From NCBI RefSeq assembly GCF_001499995.1, contig NZ_LQIU01000076.1, positions 62,001-126,000 on the forward strand: DNA of 64,000 bases. The letters run 5' to 3'. Below are positions 38,342-46,260 of the stretch, one piece after another (the first letter of the stretch is position 1; every line of letters begins with the position of its first letter). Below the pieces are notes generated by a model. That model ran no database searches. It saw only the letters and a program-made list of their open reading frames with translations, and had not been told where the DNA came from. Made by a program: the position numbers and the translations under genes. Origin of the DNA: Mycobacterium sp. IS-1496. Its GTDB lineage: Bacteria > Actinomycetota > Actinomycetes > Mycobacteriales > Mycobacteriaceae.

Positions 38342-40207
38342 TCAGAGGTACTGACCCAGGTTCGACTCGGTGTCGATCGCCCGGTTCGCACTGCTGCTCT
38401 TGCCCGTGACCAGCGTGCGGATGTAGACGATCCGCTCGCCCTTCTTGCCCGAGATCCGTGCCCAGTCATCCGGGTTGGTGGTGTTGGGCAGGTCCTCGTT
38501 CTCGGCGAACTCGTCGACGATCGAGTCGAGCAGGTGTTGGATCCGCAGGCCGCGCTGGCCGGTCTCCAGCACCGACTTGATCGCGTACTTCTTGGCCCGG
38601 TCGACGACGTTCTGGATCATCGCCCCGGAGTTGAAGTCCTTGAAGTACATGACCTCTTTGTCGCCGTTGGCGTAGGTCACCTCGAGGAAGCGGTTGTCGT
38701 CGATCTCCGCGTACATCCGGTCGACGACCTTCTCGATCATCGCCTTGATGGTCAGCGCCCGGTCCCCGGAGAACTCCGACAGATCGTCGTCGTTGACGGG
38801 CAGTTCCTCGGTGAGGTACTTGCTGAAGATGTCCTGCGCCGCTTCGGCATCGGGCCGCTCGATCTTGATCTTGACGTCCAGGCGGCCGGGCCGCAGGATC
38901 GCCGGGTCGATCATGTCCTCGCGGTTCGAGGCGCCGATGACGATGACGTTCTCCAGGCCCTCGACACCGTCGATCTCGCTCAGCAGCTGCGGCACCACCG
39001 TCGTCTCGACATCCGAACTGACACCGGTGCCGCGGGTGCGGAAGATCGAGTCCATCTCGTCGAAGAACACGATCACCGGCGTGCCCTCGGACGCCTTCTC
39101 CCGCGCCCGCTGGAAGATCAGCCGGATGTGGCGCTCGGTCTCGCCGACGAACTTGTTCAGCAGCTCCGGGCCCTTGATGTTGAGGAAGTACGACTTCGCC
39201 TCGCGGGCATCGTCACCGCGCACCTCGGCCATCTTCTTGGCCAGCGAGTTCGCGACGGCCTTGGCGATCAGCGTCTTACCGCAACCGGGCGGGCCGTAGA
39301 GCAGCACACCCTTGGGCGGCCGCAGCGAGTACTCGCGGTAGAGCTCCTTGTGCAGGAACGGCAACTCGACGGCGTCGCGGATCTGCTCGATCTGACGGCC
39401 GAGACCGCCGATGTCGCTGTAGCTGACGTCGGGCACCTCTTCGAGGACCAGATCCTCGACCTCGGCCTTCGGGATGCGCTCGAAGGCGTAGCCGGCCTTG
39501 GTGTCGACCAGCAGCGAGTCGCCGGGGCGCAGCCGGCGGGGACGGTCGTCGTCGAGTTCGGGCCCGGCGACCTCGTTGTCGGGCAGGTGTTCGACCGACA
39601 CCAGCGGCTCGGCCAGCCAGACGATGCGCTCCTCGTCGGCGTGGCCGACGACCAGGGCGCGGTGTCCGTCGGAGAGGATCTCGCGCAGGGTGCTGATCTC
39701 GCCGACGGCCTCGAAGGTGCCGGCCTCGACCACCGTCAGCGCCTCGTTGAGGCGGACGGTCTGCCCTTGCTTGAGCGCCTTGACATCGATGTTGGGCGAG
39801 CAGGTCAGCCGCATCTTGCGCCCGGAGGTGAACACGTCCACCGTGTCGTCCTCGTGGGCGGCCAGCAGTACGCCGTACCCGCTCGGGGGCTGTCCCAGCC
39901 GGTCGACCTCTTCGCGCAGCGCGAGCAGTTGCTGCCGCGCCTCCTTGAGGGTGTCCATCAGCTTCGCGTTGCGCGCGGCGAGCGAATCGATACGTGCCTC
40001 GAGCTGGTGGACGTCACGGGCGCTGCGCAGACCGCTCTGCGGGCCTACCGCGTTCTCGAGCTGCTCTCGGAGGGCGGCCGCCTCACGGCGCAACTCCTCC
40101 AACTCCGCGGCGTCCTCACCGGACAGGCCGGACTCATGGGGTGTCGTGAAACCGTCATCTCTGGCTTCGTGACGCTGTGACTCACTCATGTTGCGCCCCT
40201 TTCCCAC
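38342..40207 (-). CDS. mpa: Proteasome-associated AAA+ ATPase Mpa/ARC
   Basis: A 621-residue hexameric unfoldase. An N-terminal coiled coil (about residues 20-100) captures Pup, tandem OB-fold domains follow, then the AAA domain with Walker A GPPGCGKT and Walker B VIVFFDEMDS. The C-terminus ends in GQYL, the motif that docks Mpa on the 20S alpha ring and opens its gate. It recognises pupylated proteins, unfolds them and threads them into PrcAB. Divergent from the MTB12-like gene. Confidence 0.96.
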   Translation of the reverse strand: MGKGRNMSESQRHEARDDGFTTPHESGLSGEDAAELEELRREAAALREQLENAVGPQSGLRSARDVHQLEARIDSLAARNAKLMDTLKEARQQLLALREEVDRLGQPPSGYGVLLAAHEDDTVDVFTSGRKMRLTCSPNIDVKALKQGQTVRLNEALTVVEAGTFEAVGEISTLREILSDGHRALVVGHADEERIVWLAEPLVSVEHLPDNEVAGPELDDDRPRRLRPGDSLLVDTKAGYAFERIPKAEVEDLVLEEVPDVSYSDIGGLGRQIEQIRDAVELPFLHKELYREYSLRPPKGVLLYGPPGCGKTLIAKAVANSLAKKMAEVRGDDAREAKSYFLNIKGPELLNKFVGETERHIRLIFQRAREKASEGTPVIVFFDEMDSIFRTRGTGVSSDVETTVVPQLLSEIDGVEGLENVIVIGASNREDMIDPAILRPGRLDVKIKIERPDAEAAQDIFSKYLTEELPVNDDDLSEFSGDRALTIKAMIEKVVDRMYAEIDDNRFLEVTYANGDKEVMYFKDFNSGAMIQNVVDRAKKYAIKSVLETGQRGLRIQHLLDSIVDEFAENEDLPNTTNPDDWARISGKKGERIVYIRTLVTGKSSSANRAIDTESNLGQYL

Positions 40208-40336
40208 ACCGAATAGTGGTGCAGTAACAACTTCAACGCTACCGGCGATTCAGACTTTGTGTGTGGCGTAGGGAGTTCGACACACCCGCAGCACTGTTAA
40301 CCTCGGACCCGAGTCAGACAGATCGAAAGGACAGCC

Positions 40337-40825
40337 GTGACCCTGAAAACCCTCGTAACCGGCGTTGCAGCAGCCGCTGTAGTAGCAGGTGGCGCGGCAG
40401 GTGTGACCTCCATTGCATCGACCACGGTGGCCTCGCCCGCCGTGTCGCCGGTCGTGTTCGGCGTCCCGATGCCGCAGGTCCCGGCACCCGACCTGGCAGG
40501 TCCGCTGACCCAGACGCTGCAGGCCCTCGCCGGGCCCGGCTCGTTCCGTGGCAAGGCGCCGTTCATCCAGGGTGGCATCGGCCGCTTCGAGGCGATCACC
40601 GCCGACCGCGCGTACAGCAACGCCGCGGCGCAGGGCAAGTTCCCGCTGAGCTTCAACATCGCCAACGTCGACCAGAACGGCGGCGTCGCCACCGCCGACG
40701 TCACCGCGACCGCGGCCACCGGCGGCACCGCCACCCAGAACATCGTGTTCGTCGCCGGCCCCAGCCCCAGCGGCTGGCAGGTGTCGAAGGGCTCCGCCCT
40801 CAACCTGCTCTCGGCGGTCGGCTGA
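40337..40825 (+). CDS. Secreted low-molecular-weight antigen, MTB12/CFP-2-like
   Basis: A 162-residue exported protein with a Sec signal peptide (about residues 1-32, a run of Ala/Gly/Val) and a domain matching MTB12 (Rv2376c): SVPVVFG-like start, FIQGGIGRFEAITADRAY, and FPLSFNIANV, ending GWQVSKGSALNLLSAVG. The GTG at 40337 has an AAAGGA ribosome site. Function of the family is unknown; members are abundant in culture filtrate. It is followed 26 bases later by lppK, which has a related C-terminal layout, suggesting a linked pair. Confidence 0.8.
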   Translation: MTLKTLVTGVAAAAVVAGGAAGVTSIASTTVASPAVSPVVFGVPMPQVPAPDLAGPLTQTLQALAGPGSFRGKAPFIQGGIGRFEAITADRAYSNAAAQGKFPLSFNIANVDQNGGVATADVTATAATGGTATQNIVFVAGPSPSGWQVSKGSALNLLSAVG

Positions 40826-40851
40826 GCCGTCCGTCGGTGCCCCGACGCACC

Positions 40852-41379
40852 ATGACCGCAGTGGTCCGCAGCGCCGTCACCCTCGTGGTGGCGGCGTTCG
40901 GCCTTTCCTGGTGTCTGAGCGGGTGCGGTAGCGACAACCCACCGGCCCCGCCGCCGGCGCCGGTGTCCTCGACCCCGGCCGCGGCACCGGCTCCCCCGGT
41001 GCCGGCGCCGCTGCCGCCGCCCATCGCCCTGACCGACGTGCTGTACCGGCTGGCCGATCCCGCCGTGCCGGGCACCGAGAAGCTCGGCCTCGTCGAGGAC
41101 GCCGGACCGGGTGACGCGGCGGCACTCGACCGGTTCGGCAAGGCGTTGGCGGACAACGGCTATCACCCGATGACGTTCGACGCCGCCGACCTGGCGTGGG
41201 CGGCCGAATCCGATGATGTGGTGGCGACCGTGATCGCCCGGACCCCGCCGGGCCGCACCGGGGGCGACTTCACGTTCCCGATGCAGTTCGCCCGGACCCC
41301 CGACGGCGGCTGGCAGCTCACCCGCGACAGCGCCGACACGCTGCTCGAGGTGGACGCCGGCCAGAGCCCGCCGCGCTGA
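40852..41379 (+). CDS. lppK: Lipoprotein LppK-like
   Basis: A 175-residue lipoprotein. The signal peptide ends in lipobox LSGC with the lipidated Cys25, followed by a Pro/Ala-rich linker (residues 30-58), then a small alpha/beta domain (ALTDVLYRLADPAVPG to DSADTLLEVD) of the same general type as MTB12. The ATG at 40852 is chosen because it gives a normal signal peptide; the open frame extends far upstream through the preceding gene. Position between mpa and a DUF503 gene matches Rv2116. Confidence 0.82.
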   Translation: MTAVVRSAVTLVVAAFGLSWCLSGCGSDNPPAPPPAPVSSTPAAAPAPPVPAPLPPPIALTDVLYRLADPAVPGTEKLGLVEDAGPGDAAALDRFGKALADNGYHPMTFDAADLAWAAESDDVVATVIARTPPGRTGGDFTFPMQFARTPDGGWQLTRDSADTLLEVDAGQSPPR

Positions 41380-41382
41380 CCC

Positions 41383-41679
41383 ATGTGGATCGGCTGGCTC
41401 GAATTCGACCTGCTCCTCGGTGACGTGCGCTCGCTCAAACAGAAGCGTTCGGCGATCCGGCCGGTGATCGCCGAACTGCAGCGGCGATTCACCGTCTCGG
41501 CCGCCGAGACCGGGGCCCAGGATCTGCATCGCCGTGCCGGGATCGGGCTGGCCGTCGTGGCCGCCGACCGCGCGCACGTGGTGGATGTGCTCGACGCCGC
41601 CGAGCGGCTGGTCGCCGCCCGCCCCGAGATGGACCTGCTCTCTGTGCGCCGCGGGCTGCGGCGCAGCGACGACGATTGA
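41383..41679 (+). CDS. DUF503 family protein (Rv2117-like)
   Basis: A 98-residue protein with the DUF503 signature: MWIGWLEFDLLLGDVRSLKQKRSAIRP at the N-terminus (split here by position 20) and a central block of short strands and helix. The family has a ferredoxin-like fold and no settled function; in some bacteria it sits near translation genes. It starts three bases after the lppK stop, so it is co-transcribed, and it ends directly against the convergent trmI stop (41679/41680). Confidence 0.85.
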   Translation: MWIGWLEFDLLLGDVRSLKQKRSAIRPVIAELQRRFTVSAAETGAQDLHRRAGIGLAVVAADRAHVVDVLDAAERLVAARPEMDLLSVRRGLRRSDDD

Positions 41680-42534
41680 CTAACTCTCGGCCGGCTCCGT
41701 CGGAGCGGCGAGCTGACGCTTGCGCCGCAACGGAATCGGTGCGACGGCCCCGGGCGCCAGCCGGCGGGCGCTGATCAGGAATGCGGTGTGGCCGCGCATG
41801 GTGTGCTGGGGTCGCACCGCCAGCCCGACGACGTACCAGCCGCGCTGCATGCTCTCCCACGCGCGCGGTTCGGTCCAGCACTGCTGGGTGCGCAACGCCT
41901 CCACCGCCCGCGAGAGCTGGGTGACGGTCGCGACGTAGATCATCAGCACGCCGCCCGGCACGAGGTGGCGCGAGACGGTGTCGAGGACCTCCCACGGTGC
42001 GAGCATGTCGAGCACGACGCGGTCGACCTCACCGCCGCTGTAGTCGTTGAGGTCGGCGATGACGAGGTCCCAGTTGTCGGGCCGCTCACCGAAGAACGTG
42101 TCGACGTTGCGCGCGGCGTGCACCGCGTGGTCGTCGCGCACCTCGTAGGACGTCACCCGGCCGTGCGGTCCGACCGCCCGCAGCAGCGAGCAGGTGAGCG
42201 CCCCCGAGCCGGCGCCGGCCTCGAGTACACGGGCGCCGGGGAAGATGTCGCCCTCGTGGACGATCTGCGCGGCGTCCTTGGGGTAGATGACCTGCGCCCC
42301 GCGCGGCATCGACATCACATAGTCGACGAGCAGCGGCCGCAGCACCAGGAACTGGTCGCCGCTGGTCGATTTGACGACGCTGCCCTCGGGCAGCCCGATG
42401 ACGCTGTCCAGCGCGATCATCCCGCGGTGGGTGTGGAACTCCCCGCCCGGCGTGAGCAGCATCGTGTAGTGCCGCCCCTTGGCGTCGGTGAGTTGGACGC
42501 GGTCTCCGACGGTGAACGGACCGGTTCTGGGCAT
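41680..42534 (-). CDS. trmI: tRNA (adenine(58)-N(1))-methyltransferase TrmI
   Basis: A 284-residue class I methyltransferase. An N-terminal beta domain (about 1-80) is followed by a Rossmann domain with SAM motif I VLEAGAGSGALTC and the acidic DLVIADLND block. The enzyme methylates A58 in the T loop of tRNAs as a homotetramer and corresponds to the structurally characterised Rv2118c. The ATG at 42534 is divergent from the RecB-like gene, with 85 bases between. Confidence 0.93.
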   Translation of the reverse strand: MPRTGPFTVGDRVQLTDAKGRHYTMLLTPGGEFHTHRGMIALDSVIGLPEGSVVKSTSGDQFLVLRPLLVDYVMSMPRGAQVIYPKDAAQIVHEGDIFPGARVLEAGAGSGALTCSLLRAVGPHGRVTSYEVRDDHAVHAARNVDTFFGERPDNWDLVIADLNDYSGGEVDRVVLDMLAPWEVLDTVSRHLVPGGVLMIYVATVTQLSRAVEALRTQQCWTEPRAWESMQRGWYVVGLAVRPQHTMRGHTAFLISARRLAPGAVAPIPLRRKRQLAAPTEPAES

Positions 42535-42606
42535 AGTCGCTCAGCCTGCCAGTCGGCGCGCCGCAACAGGTCCGCGGGGTTGCGCAGATCTGTCGGGGAC
42601 CCGTCC

Positions 42607-42612
42607 TAGGCT
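42607..42612 (+). promoter_or_regulatory. Candidate -10 element (TAGGCT) for a leaderless transcript
   Basis: TAGGCT lies seven bases before the ATG at 42620 and there is no ribosome site, the arrangement expected for a mycobacterial leaderless mRNA that starts at the initiation codon. Confidence 0.5.
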
Positions 42613-42619
42613 GCAGAGC

Positions 42620-43453
42620 ATGAGCGAACAGCCCGCGCCGGTCCGGCGTCCCGCGCTGTCGCCGTCGCGGGCCGCCGACTTCAAACAGTGCCCGCTGCTG
42701 TACCGGTTCCGCGCGATCGACCGGCTGCCCGAGCCGCAGTCCACCGCGCAGTTGCGGGGGTCGGTGGTACACGCCGCGCTCGAGCAGCTCTACGCGCTGC
42801 CCGCGGCGGACCGCGGACCCGACACGGCGTTGACCCTGGTCGCCCCGGCCTGGGACCGGGTGGTCGCCGAACGGCCCGAGGTGGCCGACGACATCGAGCC
42901 CGCGGTGCGCGACGCCCTGCTCGGCGAGGCCCGCGCGCTGCTGGCGGGCTACTACCGCCTGGAGGATCCGACGCGGTTCGACCCGCAGTGCTGCGAACAG
43001 CACGTCGAGGTCGAACTCGACGACGGGACCCTGCTGCGCGGATTCGTCGACCGCATCGACGTCGCGCCGACGGGCGAACTGCGGGTGGTCGACTACAAGA
43101 CCGGGAAGGCGCCGCCGGAGGCGCGGGCGCTGGCCGAGGCGAAGGCGCTGTTCCAGATGAAGTTCTACGCGGTGGTGCTGCTGCGTTCTCGCGGCGTGCT
43201 GCCCACACGGCTGCGGCTGCTCTACCTCGCCGACAGCCAGGTGCTGGACTACTCGCCCGACCTCGAAGAGCTCATCCGGTTCGAGCGCACGCTGACCGCG
43301 ATCTGGCGGGCGATCCTCGCGGCCGGGGCCACCGGGGACTTCCGCCCCAAACCGTCGCGGCTGTGTGACTGGTGCTCGCACCGCCCCCTGTGCCCGGAGT
43401 TCGGCGGCACCCCGCCGCCCTACCCGGGCTGGCCGGAGAGACCGGCGGCGTGA
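42620..43453 (+). CDS. RecB-family PD-(D/E)XK exonuclease domain protein (Rv2119-like)
   Basis: A 277-residue stand-alone RecB-like nuclease. Conserved blocks are LSPSRAADFKQCPLLYRFR, RGSVVHAALEQL, GFVDRIDVAPTGELRVVDYKTGK (the D...D-Y-K catalytic core near residues 135-160) and a C-terminal Cys cluster (CDWCSHRPLCPEFG) typical of the Fe-S-coordinating Cas4/AddB-like form. It could process DNA ends, but no partner helicase is adjacent. Its stop overlaps the next gene's GTG by four bases. Confidence 0.85.
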   Translation: MSEQPAPVRRPALSPSRAADFKQCPLLYRFRAIDRLPEPQSTAQLRGSVVHAALEQLYALPAADRGPDTALTLVAPAWDRVVAERPEVADDIEPAVRDALLGEARALLAGYYRLEDPTRFDPQCCEQHVEVELDDGTLLRGFVDRIDVAPTGELRVVDYKTGKAPPEARALAEAKALFQMKFYAVVLLRSRGVLPTRLRLLYLADSQVLDYSPDLEELIRFERTLTAIWRAILAAGATGDFRPKPSRLCDWCSHRPLCPEFGGTPPPYPGWPERPAA

Positions 43454-44244
43454 TCGGCCACCTCTACCACCGGCTGCCGGACGACGGCGGCCCCACCGCG
43501 TACGAGTCGACCGCCGATACCCGCAGCAACTGGGATCCGGCCATCCAGCACGGATCACCGCCGCTGGCGCTGCTCACCAAGGCCGTCGAGGATCTCGCGG
43601 CCGGCAGTGGGCTGCGCGTCGGCCGGCTCGCTCTCGACATCCTCGGCGCGATTCCCGTGGCACCGGTCCGGGTGCGCGCCGAGGTGTTGCGGCCGGGCAA
43701 CCGGATCTCGCTGATGGCCGCCGAGATGCTCGCCGATCGCCCCGACGGCAGTCTGCGCGCGGTCGCCCGGGTCACGGCGTGGCTGCTCGCGCCCAGCGAC
43801 ACCGCGGACGCCGCCACCGACCGCTATCCGCCGCTGACCGAAGGCGAGATGTCGGGGGTGGCGCATGCCTGGGAGGGTGCGCCCGGCTACCTGGAGACGG
43901 TGAGCTGGCGCCGCCAAGCCGATGACGGCAACTCCGCGGTGGCATGGCTGACCCCGCTCGTTCCGGTCGTCGACGACGAGCCGACGACGGCGCTGCAGCG
44001 GCTGGCGATGGTGGTCGACTCGGCCAACGGCATCGGCGCGGCGTTGGATCCGCAGGAGTTCATGTTCATGAACACCGACACCGTCGTGCATCTGCACCGT
44101 TTGCCCGACGGTTCGGACTTCGGTCTGCGCACCCGCGGGTCCATCGGACCGGACGGGATCGGCGTCACGACGGGCGAGATCTTCGACCGCCGGGGTTTCA
44201 TCGGGACGTCCGCCCAGACACTGCTGGTGCAGCGGCAGCGGTGA
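43450..44244 (+). CDS. Thioesterase-like (TesB/hotdog-type) protein
   Basis: A 264-residue protein resembling double-hotdog acyl-CoA thioesterase-like proteins of actinobacteria: WDPAIQHGSPPLALLTKAVE near the N-terminus and FMNTDTVVHLHRLPDG with GTSAQTLLVQRQR at the C-terminus. It probably binds or hydrolyses acyl-CoA in the cytoplasm; the catalytic residues are not certain by eye. The GTG at 43450 overlaps the RecB-like stop (GTGA), and its own stop overlaps the next GTG in the same way. Confidence 0.75.
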   Translation: MIGHLYHRLPDDGGPTAYESTADTRSNWDPAIQHGSPPLALLTKAVEDLAAGSGLRVGRLALDILGAIPVAPVRVRAEVLRPGNRISLMAAEMLADRPDGSLRAVARVTAWLLAPSDTADAATDRYPPLTEGEMSGVAHAWEGAPGYLETVSWRRQADDGNSAVAWLTPLVPVVDDEPTTALQRLAMVVDSANGIGAALDPQEFMFMNTDTVVHLHRLPDGSDFGLRTRGSIGPDGIGVTTGEIFDRRGFIGTSAQTLLVQRQR

Positions 44245-44747
44245 ACGGTCTGGCCGGCCAGTTCGAGTTGGCGTGGGCGCTGGCGGAGCTGCACCTGTCC
44301 GCACTCACCGACGACGACTTCCTCTGGGAGCCCGCCGACGTCGTGTGGACGGTCCGGCGCGACGCCGCGGGCACGTGGCGGCCCGACTGGGCCGACGTCG
44401 AGCCCGATCCGATCCCGGTGCCCACGATCGGCTGGTTGACGTGGCACATCACCTGGTGGTGGTCGGTGACGCTGGCCCACCTCGACGGCGACGAGCCACC
44501 CGTACGCACCGACATCAACTGGCCCGGCGGCGCCGCGGCGGTAGCCCGCATCCGCGAGCTGTCCGCACGCTGGCGCGCCACCCTCGACCGCCTCACCGGC
44601 GCAGACCTCGAACGCCCGTCGGCGTTTCCGTGGGGCGCCGACAGCGGGCGCACCATCGCCGACACGGTGCTGTGGCTGCATGTCGAGCTCACGAAGAACG
44701 TCGCGGAGATCGGACAGCTCCGGATGCTGCGGGCGGTATCGCGCTGA
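44241..44747 (+). CDS. DinB-superfamily protein
   Basis: A 168-residue four-helix-bundle protein of the DinB/YfiT type: an LAEL-LSALTDDDFLWEP start, WLTWHITWWWSV with a metal-ligand-type His in the middle, and DTVLWLHVELTKNVAEI at the end. Such proteins often use metal and a small thiol (mycothiol in actinobacteria) for transferase or detoxification reactions. The GTG at 44241 overlaps the upstream stop. Its last 59 bases overlap the 3' end of the convergent TetR gene. Confidence 0.72.
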   Translation: MNGLAGQFELAWALAELHLSALTDDDFLWEPADVVWTVRRDAAGTWRPDWADVEPDPIPVPTIGWLTWHITWWWSVTLAHLDGDEPPVRTDINWPGGAAAVARIRELSARWRATLDRLTGADLERPSAFPWGADSGRTIADTVLWLHVELTKNVAEIGQLRMLRAVSR

Positions 44748-45441
44748 GCCCGTCGAGCAGCACCTCCAACCCGAACGCCAGTGCGGCATCGGCGTCGTGG
44801 GCCGCACCGCGGGCCTCACCGGCGGCCGTACCGATGCGCGAGGCCAGCGGGTAGCGTTCGGCGATCCCGAGTGCGGCGAGCTTGGCGCCCTCACGCTCCC
44901 ACCACTGCCGCGGCGGCTCCTGCTCGCGTTCCCGGCGGGCGTGGGCCAGCGCGCGTGCGCAGGACCGGGCGAAATCGAGCACCACCGCCAGCGCCGCGTC
45001 CTTGTCGGCGTCGCTGAGCGGCAACGGCTCCACCGCACCCAGTTCGCGGTCGTACTTGGCGAGGGTGCCCGGCCCCAGAACCGCCCGTTCGGACTCGATC
45101 TCGGCCAACCACGGGTGCCGGCCGAACAACCGCAGGTTGTCGTCGACGATGGCGGTCAGCCGTTCCCTCCAGTCGCCGGCCGGTGCGGTGACGTCCATAT
45201 CGGCCCGGCACTTATCGGCCATGAGCTCGAGCAGCTGCTCCCGGCTGCGCACGTAGGTGTACAGGGTCATCACCGGGACCTCGAGCGCGGCGGCGACGTC
45301 ACGCAGGGTGAACGCCGATCCCAGCCGGTCGGCGACCCCGATCGCGGCGCCGACGATCTGGTCCGCGCTCAACCGGGGCGGGCGGCCGCGGCGCGCCGGG
45401 AGTGGTCTCTCGTGGCGCCACAGCAGGTCGACGGTGTCCAT
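44689..45441 (-). CDS. TetR-family transcriptional regulator
   Basis: A 250-residue regulator. After a basic N-terminal stretch (RRGRPPRL), the helix-turn-helix is FTLRDVAAALEVPVMTLYTYV (listed only by its key parts: TLRDVA, VPVMTLY) at about residues 45-65, followed by a TetR_C-type ligand domain. The ATG at 45441 has GCGAGG nine bases upstream; an ATG three codons earlier lies directly on that site and is less likely. It is divergent from a VOC gene, with two matching palindromes between them, so it very likely represses itself and that gene. Confidence 0.88.
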   Translation of the reverse strand: MDTVDLLWRHERPLPARRGRPPRLSADQIVGAAIGVADRLGSAFTLRDVAAALEVPVMTLYTYVRSREQLLELMADKCRADMDVTAPAGDWRERLTAIVDDNLRLFGRHPWLAEIESERAVLGPGTLAKYDRELGAVEPLPLSDADKDAALAVVLDFARSCARALAHARREREQEPPRQWWEREGAKLAALGIAERYPLASRIGTAAGEARGAAHDADAALAFGLEVLLDGLSAIPPAASGAVRSPRRSS

Positions 45442-45463
45442 GTGGGCCATCCTCGCTTGCTTT

Positions 45464-45480
45464 TCCGTACACGATACGGA
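45464..45480. promoter_or_regulatory. TetR operator 1 (TCCGTA-N5-TACGGA)
   Basis: A perfect six-base-arm palindrome, TCCGTA and TACGGA, separated by five bases. It shares the core CGTA-N5-TACG with operator 2; centres are 25 bases apart. It lies 23 bases upstream of the TetR start codon. Confidence 0.65.
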
Positions 45481-45486
45481 TACTGG

Positions 45487-45507
45487 TTCTCGTACATCAT
45501 ACGAGAA
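45487..45507. promoter_or_regulatory. TetR operator 2 (TTCTCGTA-N5-TACGAGAA)
   Basis: A perfect eight-base-arm palindrome with a five-base spacer, ending 10 bases before the VOC gene start, so bound repressor would block its transcription or ribosome access. The core is the same as in operator 1. Confidence 0.7.
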
Positions 45508-45516
45508 AGGCGCCCC

Positions 45517-45894
45517 ATGAACATCACTGCCACCGCGATCTCACTCAACGTGCCCGAACCGCAGGCCTCGGCCGACTTCCTGACGCGCCACGTCGGACAC
45601 ACCGTCGCCGTGCAGGACGACGGATTCGTGTCTGTGGAACACCCCGGTGGCGGGCCGAATGTGGTCTTCCTGCGCACCGGACTGGCCACATTCAAACCGC
45701 CCCACCGGGCGGGCACCGCGGGCGACGGCCTCCTGCTGGTCTTCGTCGTCGACGACGTCGACGCCGCGTTCGAGGCGGTGCGCGCCGGCGGCGCCCCGGT
45801 GGTCACCGCTCCCGAGACCGAGCCGTGGGGTGAGCGGTACTGCCAGTTCGAGGACCCGAACGGAATCATCGTCCAGTTCGTCCAATGGGTGTGA
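45517..45894 (+). CDS. VOC (glyoxalase/bleomycin-resistance) family protein
   Basis: A 125-residue single-domain VOC protein: TAISLNVPEPQASADFLTRH at the N-terminus, FLRTGLATF and LLLVFVVDDVDAAFEAVRAGG in the middle, and FEDPNGIIVQFVQW at the C-terminus. VOC proteins dimerise to form metal-dependent isomerases, dioxygenases or drug-binding proteins. Under control of a divergent TetR gene, a detoxification or small-molecule resistance role is most likely. The ATG at 45517 has GAAAGG upstream. Confidence 0.82.
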   Translation: MNITATAISLNVPEPQASADFLTRHVGHTVAVQDDGFVSVEHPGGGPNVVFLRTGLATFKPPHRAGTAGDGLLLVFVVDDVDAAFEAVRAGGAPVVTAPETEPWGERYCQFEDPNGIIVQFVQWV

Positions 45895-45896
45895 CA

Positions 45897-45922
45897 GTCT
45901 ATAGACTTGCGTCTATATAGAC
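45897..45922. promoter_or_regulatory. Tandem palindromes upstream of arsR-type gene
   Basis: GTCTATAGAC (45897-45906) and GTCTATATAGAC (45911-45922) are each perfect palindromes separated by four bases; the inner half-sites also pair with each other (TATAGAC-N4-GTCTATA). They end 20 bases before the ArsR-family start, the expected place for an autoregulatory operator. The TATAGAC half-site may overlap the -10 element. Confidence 0.65.
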
Positions 45923-45942
45923 ACGGTGCAATACTCGCTCTC

Positions 45943-46260
45943 ATGGACGTTTTCGAGGCGGTGGCCGAACCGAGCAGGCGCGCACTGCTCGACGCGCTGG
46001 CCGACGGCGAACGCACCGCGGGCGAGTTGGTCGCGACGCTGCCCGGGCTGGCCCAGCCGACGGTGTCGCGGCATCTGCGTGTGCTTCGCGAGGTGGGACT
46101 GGTCGAGGTGCGGCCGGATGCGCAGCGCCGCATCTACGCGCTGCGGGCCGACGGGCTCGTCGAGATCGGCGCGTGGATCGAGCGGTACCGGCGCTTCTGG
46201 GCCGGCCACCTCGACGATCTCGAGGCGCATCTGCACGGGCGGGCGCGGGGGTCGCGATGA
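45943..46260 (+). CDS. ArsR-family transcriptional regulator
   Basis: A 105-residue winged-helix protein: FEAVAEPSRRALLDALADGE, recognition region LAQPTVSRHLRVLREVGLVE, and wing RPDAQRRIYALR. There is no cysteine metal site, so it belongs to the SdpR-like/AHSA1-associated ArsR group rather than metal sensors. The ATG at 45943 follows tandem palindromes. Its stop overlaps the AHSA1 start by four bases, a widespread ArsR-AHSA1 arrangement. Confidence 0.9.
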   Translation: MDVFEAVAEPSRRALLDALADGERTAGELVATLPGLAQPTVSRHLRVLREVGLVEVRPDAQRRIYALRADGLVEIGAWIERYRRFWAGHLDDLEAHLHGRARGSR

